A stretch of DNA of 64,000 nt from Rhizophagus irregularis (Eukaryota > Glomeromycota > Glomeromycetes > Glomerales > Glomeraceae). Made by a program: the position numbers and the translations under genes. The notes under the pieces were generated by a model. The model saw only the letters and a list, made by a program, of their open reading frames with translations, did no database searches and was not told the DNA's origin. Shown piece after piece: positions 45,199 to 55,701 of this stretch; the stretch's first letter is position 1, and every line of letters begins with the position of its first letter. Where the stretch lies: NCBI RefSeq assembly GCF_026210795.1, contig NC_089431.1, positions 3,720,001 to 3,784,000 of the forward strand. Direction: 5' to 3'.

Positions 45199-46575
45199 TT
45201 ATTCATTTGACCATTTAATTTCATGATTCCAAAAATCATCATCATAATAATTAAGTTCAATAGCTTCCACTTCACATATTTCAATAAATTTATGCCAGTG
45301 ATTAGTACGATGATATAAATGTAAAGTTTTTTTACATCTATTTCTCCATTTAGTAAAAAATAATTTTAAAGATTCTTCATTAAATAGAATAAAACCAAGA
45401 TGAATTTTGTATAAAGTGAATGGAGCCAATTCAACCAATAAATCCAGAAATTTATCATAATATTTATTCATGATTTGCTCATCTATATCTATTGCTACCA
45501 AGTGTTGGCAATTGATGAAGATTTTCTCCAGTTCTTCTAGGGTTCCCTCACGGGTTAAAAATACTGTAACATATTTTATATTTGGACAATATTTGTAGAT
45601 TGACTGATTATATTCTTTTGCTCGATCAGAACTAGCAAATTTGATTTTAATTTTCCATAGACTTCCATTTGTATTTTGAATAATATCTATTGCTATATCA
45701 AGTGATACGTTTAATAAATCAAGTATTTGAAGGTTATAATAATTTAAATATATTTTATGCTTACTTAGTTGATAATTTGTATCATTTATTCTTAAATATT
45801 GTAAATTAACTAATTTTGGAAGGAGAAAATCATATTGAAAGGATTCATTTGTTTTTAAATGCAAATTCAAATGAACAATTGAATTTACATGTTTTTCTAA
45901 AGCTTGATTTATCTTCTTACATTTGTGATATTTATCTATAAATATGTATTTAATCTGTTTTTGCATTTCAATTAATTCAGCAATTCCAGAAATTTCTTCA
46001 TAAATACTTATGTAAATTTTTTCTATTGACCTGCATATTTGTGCCAATTCATGATAAAACGTACATAAACGTCTTCTTATATCTAACTCATATAGATTTG
46101 AAAGAGAAATATTTGATCCTGGATATTTGCATATTGAAACTGATATCATATTTGAACTCAAACATTTAATTGATGAACATTCACTAATAAAAAGCTTATA
46201 AATTTCTTCCTTTAATAAATCTTCATCTGGAATAACTTCATGAATATTATTAAGATATTTGCAAAATCTAACATAGTTAAATGAAAGTTTTTGCTTTTGA
46301 TAATTTGCTTCAATGATATTTTTGTCTTTCAAAAATTTAATTGAATTATCTGATAAATGCGAAATAATAATATCTAATAATGATTTTTTGTTATAAGCAT
46401 ATTTATAAGGATAACTCCATAAAATTTGAATTATGATTTCACACCAATGTTTGTTAATAAGCAAACAATGATGTAGAGATTTTTTAAAATTTCTTTCATT
46501 ATTTGAATTAGCAGTAATTAAGTAATGTAAATCTTGAAAAATATGATAAAGAACATCACTATTTAATTTTGACAT
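45199..46575 (-). CDS. F-box-like protein with leucine-rich C-terminal region
   Basis: Intronless, 458 residues from the ATG at 46575 (MSKLNSDVLYHIFQDL). An ATG 19 codons further up would add only a low-complexity FFSSKNKILF stretch and is less likely. Residues 1-50 fit an F-box: LxxDVLYHIFQ, then CLLINKHWCEIIIQILW. The rest has irregular Leu/Ile-rich segments with the NLQYLRI, NLQILDL and HLVAIDI spacing of degenerate leucine-rich repeats. F-box proteins connect targets to Skp1-Cullin-1 ligases. No sequence repeats are conserved enough to name the target class. Confidence 0.75.
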   Translation of the reverse strand: MSKLNSDVLYHIFQDLHYLITANSNNERNFKKSLHHCLLINKHWCEIIIQILWSYPYKYAYNKKSLLDIIISHLSDNSIKFLKDKNIIEANYQKQKLSFNYVRFCKYLNNIHEVIPDEDLLKEEIYKLFISECSSIKCLSSNMISVSICKYPGSNISLSNLYELDIRRRLCTFYHELAQICRSIEKIYISIYEEISGIAELIEMQKQIKYIFIDKYHKCKKINQALEKHVNSIVHLNLHLKTNESFQYDFLLPKLVNLQYLRINDTNYQLSKHKIYLNYYNLQILDLLNVSLDIAIDIIQNTNGSLWKIKIKFASSDRAKEYNQSIYKYCPNIKYVTVFLTREGTLEELEKIFINCQHLVAIDIDEQIMNKYYDKFLDLLVELAPFTLYKIHLGFILFNEESLKLFFTKWRNRCKKTLHLYHRTNHWHKFIEICEVEAIELNYYDDDFWNHEIKWSNE

Positions 46576-46579
46576 TTTT

Positions 46580-47386
46580 TTTTTGGGAAATAAAATAAAT
46601 AAAATTTTATTTTTCGAAGAAAAAAAAAGCAATTTATACTGATAAATTGTGTCATAATATATTAAATTGACATAAATCCATTATTTTAAACAATCACATT
46701 AAGAAATAATTGCTATAAAGTTATCAATAATTATAACAGTCCATCATATTATAAGTCATAATAACTCTTACAATAACTGTTTGTTATATGTAATGGGAAA
46801 GAATTACAGTGATTTAAAATTAGCAGATAAATAAATGCAGACTTTAATAATTTTATTACTTATTATTTACAGTATCATATATAAAATTAATGTCTTCTAT
46901 TGCCCTATAAAAAATTTTACCCATTATTTCTGTAAAAACTCCATAAAAATGAGCCTTCCATGGATCAATTCTCAGAAAATATAAATAATTCGATAAATTC
47001 TGTGATATAGTAGGGTTATTATTCCAGAAATATGAACCTTTTACAGGAAAAAGATGGAATATAAAAAACGGAACTATTTTTTTATAGGGTTGTTATTTAA
47101 TTATCGATTATAAAAATTAATCTGTTCGAGAAAAATTACTAAAGAAATTTGTACCCATTAAAATATTTTATGTGCTAAGCCTCAATATTTCTTACTCATT
47201 ATTTTCCAATGAAACTGAAAAAAAGATAGAAAATTTATTCTCAAAAATAAACATTTCATAGCAATTGTTTTATATCAAACATAATTTATAAATATTTTAT
47301 TTCAAAAACTATTATACTTATTTATTATGAAAATTAAATATTGAATTGAAAATTTTACAAGTAGTGAATACTGGCAGGTATATATC
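46580..47386. other. Intergenic with one MITE
   Basis: A CCCTATAAAAAA element lies at 46903-47091. Otherwise AT-rich. Confidence 0.4.
46903..47091. mobile_element. 189-bp MITE, CCCTATAAAAAA ends
   Basis: Perfect 12-bp terminal inverted repeat CCCTATAAAAAA, with TTG on both sides (3-bp repeat). The interior differs from the 32794 copy. Confidence 0.65.
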
Positions 47387-47802
47387 ACAATGGTCAGCAT
47401 AGCGGACATGCTTATATCACCATGCCGATCATTTTGCTGATCATATATATTTTTCAAACTTCAATAAACAATATCTCGAAATTCAGTCATCCAATTTTGA
47501 TAAAGTTGTGCTCATTGGATTCGCCTCATCGAGACGAGTCAAATGGTGGTATTTTCATTAATTTTGGATCACTAGATGCCAAGATATTCACGATTTTGTA
47601 TTTCTATTATGAATTATCACATTATATAAAATCGGCCGATCTGGCTTGGCTACACCGATATACATTCGGCCGGGCTATAAAAATTGATAAATTTAAGTTT
47701 TTTAACGATATAGAATAAAATAATAAACCTTTTTCATTACTAAAATTGATATTTATTAATTTTATATATAAATTTTTAGTATTTAATTAGGAAATTTACT
47801 AT

Positions 47803-48137
47803 TTTTAGACTTTAAAACTTTGTACAAAGCCACAGACTTTTAAGCCAACTCTGAAATTTTCATCATATATTTGTTAACCATTTAGAAATATATGGTGAAA
47901 AAATGGCATCCTAATTCGCTTGAAACCAAAAGTTACCTATATACTATATTTAGTCAATTTTAATAAATTTGCAATTTTTAGACTTCAAAGTTTTGTACAA
48001 AGCCACAGACTTTTAAGCCAACTTTGAAATTTTCATTATATATTTGTTAACCATTTAGAAATATATGGTAAAAAAATGGCATCCTAATTCGCTTGAAACC
48101 AAAACTTACTTATATGTTATATTTAGTCAATTTTAAG
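47803..48137 (+). repeat. Tandem duplication, unit about 173 bp
   Basis: Two adjacent copies starting TTTTAGACTT with GTACAAAGCCACAGACTTTT, AACCATTTAGAAATATATGG and GGCATCCTAATTCGCTTGAA in each. They lie between the left terminal repeat and the transposase ATG, so they may be promoter or transposase-binding DNA. Confidence 0.85.
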
Positions 48138-48374
48138 TAATATATGATTATTTGATTTTAAAACTTTATATATTTTCTAAAATTTATTTTTGTTTACTAT
48201 TTTAAAAATATAAGATAAAATTAATTATTTTAAAAGTTTTCTATGTGTTATATTTAATCAGTTTTTTTATAAATAGACAAAAAAATTGCTTTAGCAAAAT
48301 TAGAAAATCCAATCCAATTTAAAATAAAAAAACAATATTTTTTTAAATACTTTCATAATTTTTAATTATAAAAA

Positions 48375-51300
48375 ATGGATAACACTTCTACTTTTTCAAA
48401 TATTTGCAATTTTGATTCCATTGAATGTAATGGAAGAATAAAGCCAATCACTTATAACACTAAAATACCAAAATCTACTGAATTAATTATTTCAGTTGGA
48501 ATGTATTTATGCCAAATACATTACAATCAATTTATTTTAAATGAAACTAGAAATATTAATTATAATAAGAGTTGTGAGCATCCAAAACATGATGAATATA
48601 AAAATCAATCAAAAAATACAAAAAAAAAATCAAGCAAACTTAATCTTAAAAAGGTTCCAAAAAGATTAATTGAAGTTTTAGAATTAAATGAATCTTCAGA
48701 AATTTGTAGTATGTGTAGAAATAAAACTGATAAAGATTCTGAATATTTACAAAATGAAAAATACAAAGCACCTATTCCAATTAAAAAAAACAATTTAAAT
48801 GATAATGATAATTTACAAGATGAATCAATAGAAACTATACAAGATGAACTAATAGAGGCTATACAAGATGAATCAATAGAAGTTATACAAAATGAATCAA
48901 TAGAAGTTATACAAAATGAATCAATAGAAACTAAACAAATAAAAACTTGTCAACATCCAAAACATGATGAATACTTAAATCAATCAAAAAATACAAGCAA
49001 ACAATTTAGTCTTCAAAAAGTTCCAACAAGATTAATTAAAGTATTAGAATTAGATGAACTTGCAATGATTTGCAGTATGTGTAAAAAAAAAACTGATAAA
49101 GATTCTCAATATTTACAAACTGAAGAATATAAAGCACCAATTTCTAGAAAAAATAATAATGACAATATATCAAAAATAGGAAATCATACTTATTTATTTA
49201 GAAAAGATATCTTATATACTGGAGAAGAATTACAACAATTTGAATCAGATTATCAAGAAATTATGACACAATTAAAAATTTTAAGTGAAATTAAATTAAG
49301 TAGTAAAATAATAAAAATGTCTAATATTCTTTATAATAATCAACATAGATTAAATCTTAAACCTATTTATGATCCAATAGCTTTTAAAACTATGTTAGAA
49401 ACAGCTGATAAAGATTTAATTGGATTTTTTGATGAATTATATGCTGGAACTAATCCTAATACTAAATCTGAAACAACAAATAATAACAACAAAAAAAAAT
49501 TAGTTTCTTTATGTTATTTTTTAGCTAGCATTAATAATAAATATATTAATGGAATTAAAGTTGATATTGGATCATACTTGGAAACTTCTGGAGCTTCTTC
49601 TTCTTCTATTGATACATTGGCAAATATAGGAGTTTCAGTAACAAGAAAAACAGTAAATCGTAAAAAAAATTTTATTTCAAATGAACACCAACAAACTGTA
49701 GATAATTATTGTTTACAAAATATAGAAAATATGTTTATTCTTAATATAGATGATTACCATAATATTCATAGGCGTAATCAACCAACATTGTTACAAACTC
49801 ACAATATTTATCATTTTGTAACAATATTATTGAATACAAATACTAAAATTCCAAAAATACCATTTTATTCATTAAATAATTTTTCAATACATAATCCTAA
49901 AGGAATTGATTCTGGATTAATTATTAATAACATTAAAAATAATTTTATGAATCAATTAGGTAAAAGTTATTATATGCAAAAAGAATTATGGAAAAATTTT
50001 TTAATTGAAGATTCTTATGAAAATAGAGTTGAACTACTTAATATTCATAATTATGATGGTAGAATTCAAAATTACCATGAATTAAGATCAATGTCTAATA
50101 GCAAATTAGTAGACTTTATTTTGCATCCTTTACATAGTACTAAGGATTATATTGAATGTTTAGATTATGTATTTAAAGCATTTGAAAGATTAGAAAATAT
50201 TGAAGAAAATTATTTAAATAATTTTATCATTCCTGTAATTGCTGATTGGCCAGGACAAGTAAATATAAGAAGAGCTATAACACTTAGAATTAAGAAAGGC
50301 ATTAATTCTGGAGTTCCAGAGCAAGTGTTAAATTTAATTCCTATGATAGGTCCACTTCATGTCTCTTTAAACAGCAGAGAAATACTATTTCAAACATATC
50401 ATTTCTTTTTTGAGATGCTATATCATAACTTATTTGGAGATAAAAAAATATTATCTCAAAAACCAAAACAAACAGTAATCAATCTTATTTTACATTTAAC
50501 TTATCATGGATGGAAAAATATTCGTGATATTGTTACAAAAAGATTTGGAAATTTAAAAGATGCAGAATATCAAATGATGATAGATTTATTAGATAATTCT
50601 ATTCCACTTACTTTGGATATATATGCAATACTTTTTAGAAGTGGATTTTTTGAAGGATATTTAGAAAGTACTGTAAAAATTTGGATATTATTTCAAAGAT
50701 TGAGAAGACATAATTATAATAAAGCACCACTTATGTTTTTAAGTGATGTATTTTATTGGACTTCAAAAAATCATCCAATAATTAATATTTTAAAAAATAA
50801 TTTACCAATTTTTAATGATTATTTTGTTGAAAATTTTCATAGCTCTTTAAGGCATCAAACAGCAGAATCAAATTCAGAGTTACAAATTATACAAAAAGCA
50901 AAAATTATTGATGCTGAAAGAAATAATAATCCTTTTAAAAATTCTTTTGTTAATTTGAGAAATCCAGCTAAGTCTCAAATTAAAGAATTAAAATCTTTAG
51001 AAAAAAAGGTTTCATTATTTTTATTCTCAATATTTGATAAGATTCATCAGAATATAGGAAATACAAAACAAATTAATAATGATAGATATCCAAAATTTTA
51101 TCTTCCAAGTTTTGATATTGAAGTGGATGTAAAGGTACTTCCTTTAGGCTGGAATACACAAAAAATACCAGCAGATGATAAATTTTGTGATGCAAATAAT
51201 TGTTTATTATCAAATAGTATAGATTTATCTAATGGAATTGTTTTACTTTGTGGACACAGTTTTCATAAAGAATGTTTAAGTACTTTATATGATGATAAAT

Positions 51301-51539
51301 GTAATTTTTGTTTTGATTATTTATCATCTGGAATTGAGAAAAATATTAAGAGTTTGGATCAAAGATTGTCGACATCATTAAAAGAAAATGAAATCCCTTT
51401 ATTTGAAAAGGAAAATAATAATGATGATGAAAATGATGAAGAAGAGAATATTGAAAACATATTAGAAAGAACAGAATGTGATGTAGAAAATCAATATGAT
51501 ATAATGTATCAACAATGGTTAAATTATAATGATATATAA
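48375..51539 (+). CDS. Putative transposase of the 47396-51948 element, 1054 aa, with RING-like C-terminus
   Basis: One intronless frame, ATG at 48375. The N-terminus has Cys/His groups (C11, C18, C46, H49). Then come two copies of a module, CEHPKHDEY...KVPKRLIEVLEL...CSMC (67-134 and 192-255), separated by five DESIExIQ-like units (149-187). The central region has candidate acidic residues for an RNase H-type core: FILNIDDYHNIH (D459/D460), VIADWPGQ (D624) and YFVENFHSSLRHQT (E819). This assignment is a guess from spacing and local hydrophobic strands. MIGPLHVSLN (657-666) and DAEYQMMIDLLDNSIP (729-744) are striking motifs. The C-terminus carries a RING-H2-like pattern (C938, C943, C959, H961, H964, C967, C976, C979) and an acidic tail. 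Its position between matched terminal repeats argues it is the transposase. I cannot place it in a named superfamily. Confidence 0.8.
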   Translation: MDNTSTFSNICNFDSIECNGRIKPITYNTKIPKSTELIISVGMYLCQIHYNQFILNETRNINYNKSCEHPKHDEYKNQSKNTKKKSSKLNLKKVPKRLIEVLELNESSEICSMCRNKTDKDSEYLQNEKYKAPIPIKKNNLNDNDNLQDESIETIQDELIEAIQDESIEVIQNESIEVIQNESIETKQIKTCQHPKHDEYLNQSKNTSKQFSLQKVPTRLIKVLELDELAMICSMCKKKTDKDSQYLQTEEYKAPISRKNNNDNISKIGNHTYLFRKDILYTGEELQQFESDYQEIMTQLKILSEIKLSSKIIKMSNILYNNQHRLNLKPIYDPIAFKTMLETADKDLIGFFDELYAGTNPNTKSETTNNNNKKKLVSLCYFLASINNKYINGIKVDIGSYLETSGASSSSIDTLANIGVSVTRKTVNRKKNFISNEHQQTVDNYCLQNIENMFILNIDDYHNIHRRNQPTLLQTHNIYHFVTILLNTNTKIPKIPFYSLNNFSIHNPKGIDSGLIINNIKNNFMNQLGKSYYMQKELWKNFLIEDSYENRVELLNIHNYDGRIQNYHELRSMSNSKLVDFILHPLHSTKDYIECLDYVFKAFERLENIEENYLNNFIIPVIADWPGQVNIRRAITLRIKKGINSGVPEQVLNLIPMIGPLHVSLNSREILFQTYHFFFEMLYHNLFGDKKILSQKPKQTVINLILHLTYHGWKNIRDIVTKRFGNLKDAEYQMMIDLLDNSIPLTLDIYAILFRSGFFEGYLESTVKIWILFQRLRRHNYNKAPLMFLSDVFYWTSKNHPIINILKNNLPIFNDYFVENFHSSLRHQTAESNSELQIIQKAKIIDAERNNNPFKNSFVNLRNPAKSQIKELKSLEKKVSLFLFSIFDKIHQNIGNTKQINNDRYPKFYLPSFDIEVDVKVLPLGWNTQKIPADDKFCDANNCLLSNSIDLSNGIVLLCGHSFHKECLSTLYDDKCNFCFDYLSSGIEKNIKSLDQRLSTSLKENEIPLFEKENNNDDENDEEENIENILERTECDVENQYDIMYQQWLNYNDI

Positions 51540-51957
51540 TTAGTATTAATATAATAATTTTTATTAAATTGCAAAAGTCACTTTATTGAAATTTTTTAAT
51601 AATAAAAATTAATATTTTATTTTGATTAATGAAAATTAATGAATTATAATTGTATAATTACTCCAACTAATAAGATAAATTATATAATAAAATAATTAGA
51701 AGATTCCGAATGCAAATATCTCAAGATATATAACTCCAAATTTTGTAAAATAAAGATGATCGGATTCATCAAGTCCTAAGCTTTCTAACAAGCTAAAAAT
51801 CATAAAATTCTGATCACTGGATGCTGAGATAACTGAGATTAACTTTAAAAAAAATCTAATATTAAATGTGATATGATAAAATAGTGATCAACAAATGATC
51901 GGCAAATGATCGGCAAAATTGTGATAAAATAGGGATGTCCGCTATGCTACAATGGTC

Positions 51958-53406
51958 TTAGTATTTATATACAGTTTGTAACTATTACAATATTACACGT
52001 TTATTAATAACAAGAAAAAATCTTTAATAAAGATAAGGCGATATAAAGTTAAAAAATTGGTTCTCATATCAAAATTTGCTTCAATTTAACCCGGCCGCAC
52101 GGCCTTTTATTTTTTTTTTTAGAATAAAATTTTTTTTCATCCGATCATGTAATACGGAAAATTTCATATGTAACGTTTATATTAATATAACAATTCAATA
52201 AAAAGTCAGACAAATTTTATATATCAAGTTAATTACAAGTTTATTTCTCATGTTTAATTGTAGTTTTTTTAAAAAAATTTTTTTTATTGTTCGTTAAATG
52301 TTAGGCATTTACATAGCAGATAGTATTACGATATATCAGATATGCGTACAAATTTAATTTATCATGTGATATAGTTTAGAGCAATTTAATTGGTTAACAA
52401 AAAAAAAAAAAAAATTTAAGATTCCCGCTCTGGTGACCCGGCCGGGATATGAGAACCAATTTTTTAACTTTATGTCGCCTAATAAAAACTTCTCAGCAGA
52501 TTAAAAAATGGTAATATACATTTAAAAGTACCAACCAAAGAAGACTGATACAAATCATCTAACAATAAAGTGAAAAAAATGCCTAATAGTCATAAAAAAA
52601 AGGTATTTTAAAAAAATATTTGAAACTTTGTAATATATTATTAAGTGCCAAACTGGTTAAGATACTATATTAATTTTGAATTATATACTATTTGATGTTT
52701 TGCTTATTTTCTTAACATCTATCATGTCTAAAAATTTGAAACTACTACTTTTAGATTCATCTTGGAGGGGTAATTTTAATGGGCTGCATATTGTCTTTCT
52801 GATCTTTCTATGATTATGGAACTGAACTGGCTCATTCTATTTGATATGTCTCAAGTCAGTCCATTCAATAATATCAATCCAGAACTGAAATAGACTGGGT
52901 GAATCGTTTTCCATTCCAAGTTCAGGAAGGAATGACTACAGTTTTTTCCGCACTTTTTGATAATTCTTCATATTTTTTGAGTGACTGCAATTTTTTACAT
53001 TTTCACACTAAACTGAAAATTGATTGGTTGATTAATGATAATATGATTCATTTTTTACTTTATATTAATTTCAGCCCAAATTTAGCGAATTTAAAGTAAA
53101 ATTAATAATTTTAGAAGTATTAAAGAAAACAAACAAATAAGGCGCATGAAAATGACAAAGCCATAATTCACATAAATTATAGCATTTCTTGCAAGATTCA
53201 TTAATGTAATTGTTTAATATGTTAATTGCAATCATTTCTTTAATTTACGTAACTTAAATTAGTTGATATCAAATACATTGAACTATATCGAAATTTTGGG
53301 CTTTCTTTATTCTAGATAACCAAAAAAATTTTTTATTACATTTTTTAAAATTCTCAAGCAAAATAAGTATATATTTGTCATCATTGCATAATGATAAAAA
53401 GCGATA
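51958..53406. other. Intergenic with one long-TIR element
   Basis: It holds the element at 52034-52482. The ORF at 52899-53099 shows no family features. Confidence 0.4.
52034..52482. mobile_element. TIR element, about 35-bp ends
   Basis: Left TAAGGCGATATAAAGTTAAA then AAATTGGTTCTCATATC; right inverted TTAGGCGACATAAAGTTAAA then AAATTGGTTCTCATATC. CCCGGCCG blocks lie inside both ends. Flanks AATAAAGA and AATAAAAA agree at 7 of 8. Non-coding. Confidence 0.78.
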
Positions 53407-55611
53407 TTAACAAAAGTCCTCGTTTACTTTAGCCACATTATACCAATACTTAGCCAATTCAATATTTTCTTCAGTTCCTTCACCATCTAAATATAAAATT
53501 GCAAGCTTTCTTTGTGCTTCAACATTTCCTCCTTCTGCAGCTATTTTATATAAGTCAAATGCTTTCTCTTTATTAACATCATATTGAATTCCATTACTAT
53601 AAAAATATCCAAGCTTATAATAAGCATCTATAAATCCTTGGTTGGCTGATTTTTCATAAAATTCAATTGCTCGCATTACATTTTTACAAATGCCTTTTCC
53701 TAATTCATGATATTCTCCTAATTTATACAATGCAAGTTTATTGTCATTTTCTGCAGATTTATGATACCAATAATTAACTTTACCCAAATAATCATCTATT
53801 TCATCCTCATTTTTACATAAAATATTTTCAACATTACTACTTTTACCAGTTGCCTCATTATATAATTCAAATCCTTTTTCTTTATTAATTTCAGTTCCAA
53901 TTCCATTTACATAGTAATATCCAAGTATAAAATTTGCTTCTAAATATCCATTTTTAGCTGATTTTTTATAATATTCAAATGCTTTACTTTCATCCTTCTT
54001 TACACCAAGTCCTAATTCATAGTATTCTCCCAAATTATATTGTGCTACTTCATCTCCATTATCTGCAGCTATTTTGAATAGCTCAAATGCTTTTGTTTTA
54101 TCTACTTTAGTTCCAAATCCCTGGTCATAACAATATCCAAGTTGAAATTGACCATCTAAATAACCTTGATCAGATGATTTTTTAAAATATTCAAAAGATT
54201 TGATTTCATCCTTATCAACTCCAAATCCATATTTATAGCATTCTCCAAGATTATATTGTGCTACTTTATTACCATTATTTGCTGCTTTATTATACCAATA
54301 AAATGCTTGTTTATTATCTTTTTTCGTACCTTTACCATACTCAAATAGTGATCCTAAATTATTTTGTGCAATATCATGCTCTTTTTCTGCTGCTATTTTA
54401 TACATTTCAAATGCTTTTGTTCTATTAATTTTAGTTCCAATTCCTTGGTCATAACATTTTCCAAGTTGAAATTGTGCATCTTCAAATTCTTGTTCAGCTG
54501 ATTTTTTATATAATTTAAAAGCTTTAATTTCATCTTTTTTTACTCCTTTTCCATTTTCATAACATTTACCTAAATTATATTGTGCAAATTTATTTCCATT
54601 TTCTACTGCTTTTTTATACCAATAAATGGATTCTTCTAAATCTTTTTTTACTCCAATTTCATTTTGATAACAATTACCTAATATATTTTGTGCTTGTGAA
54701 TATTCTTTAGCAGAGTTAAAATACCATTCAAAAGCTTTCTTATCATCTTTATTAATTCCTATTCCATTTTGGTAACAAATACCTAAATTATATTGTGCAT
54801 ATATATCTCCTTTACCAGCAGCTTTTAAATACCATTCAAACGCTTTTTTTTCATTTTTTTCTATTCCAATTCCATTTTGATAACAATAACCTAAATTATT
54901 CTGTGCATTTAAATTTTCTTCTTCTGCTGATTTCAGATAAAATTCAAATGCTTTTAATTCATCTTTCTTTCTTTCTATTCCATATTGACCATATTGATAA
55001 CAATAATAATTAAGCTTATTTAATTTTACTAACTCTTTCTTATTAAATATAATAGAACTTTTATCTAATAATTCAAAATATTTTTCCATAGTATTCAATT
55101 CATCTTTGCATAAATTTATTTTTAATCCATTAAAATATTCGAACTGATAATAAGACATTACATGTGCATATTCCAAAGTTTTAAATTCCTTTGAAATTGA
55201 ATATTTATTATATAAAATATCCTTATAATAATAGAATGATAATAAATATTTTGAAATAATGATATTAAGTAATTGATACATGGAAGTTAATTTTTTATCT
55301 TCATTTTATTCATATTTATTAATTGATAATAAATATAAATCAAAAGATTTATTTTTATCAATGGTATTATGTACTATACCAAATTCATAAAAAAATCCTA
55401 TCAAACTTGAAAACCAATTTTCATTTTCTTCCATTAATTTTAAAATTATTTCAGGATTTTTTTCATTATCAATTAGAAATTCTTGTATCCATTCTGATAA
55501 AATATTTTTATATTTAGTATAATTCTCCAAATTTATAATTTGACGGTAAAAATCTTTTAAAAAATTTTTTAAGAAATTCTCATCATCTTTTGTAATGTTA
55601 TTTGAAGACAT
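53407..55611 (-). pseudogene. Sel1-repeat protein gene with one in-frame stop
   Basis: A single frame runs from ATG 55611 (MSSNNITKDDENFLKNFLKD) to 53407, interrupted only by TAA at 55306-55308 between ...SINKYE and NEDKKLTS. Both sides fit together: an N-terminal helical domain (EWIQEFLIDNEKNPEIILKL), then about 14 diverged Sel1 repeats (KAFEFYLKSAEEENLNAQNN, LGYCYQNGIGIEKN and so on) to the C-terminus; no kinase follows. The stop may be a real inactivation, a base error or, less likely, readthrough. There is no plausible GT-AG intron that removes it. If read separately, the downstream frame from 55281 still encodes all repeats (624 residues). Confidence 0.75.
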
Positions 55612-55701
55612 TCTTGAAAGGAAAATTTCTATGTAAATATTAAAATTAAAATTGGTAATTGTATTTATATCAGTATTCGGTACTACAGTGAATACGGTCA
55701 C

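Larger units (their letters stand above)
47396..51948 (+). mobile_element. Complete 4.55-kb DNA transposon, family not recognised
   Basis: Left end AGCATAGCGGACAT and right end, inverted, AGCATAGCGGACAT are identical for 14 bp. The similarity continues through TAT..TCACnAT, GCCGATCATTT and repeated GATCAT motifs for about 50-60 bp. Both sides carry the exact 9-bp repeat ACAATGGTC (47387-47395 and 51949-51957), proving integration as a unit. It contains one long intronless gene (48375-51539). A 9-bp duplication fits Mutator-like or Merlin-like size, but the protein shows no domain of these that I can see. The open frame at 47422-47718 lies in the 5' non-coding part and seems incidental. Confidence 0.92.

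Noticed and set aside
47422-47718. 98-codon frame at the left of the transposon
   Set aside because: It starts inside the terminal inverted repeat and has no family features.
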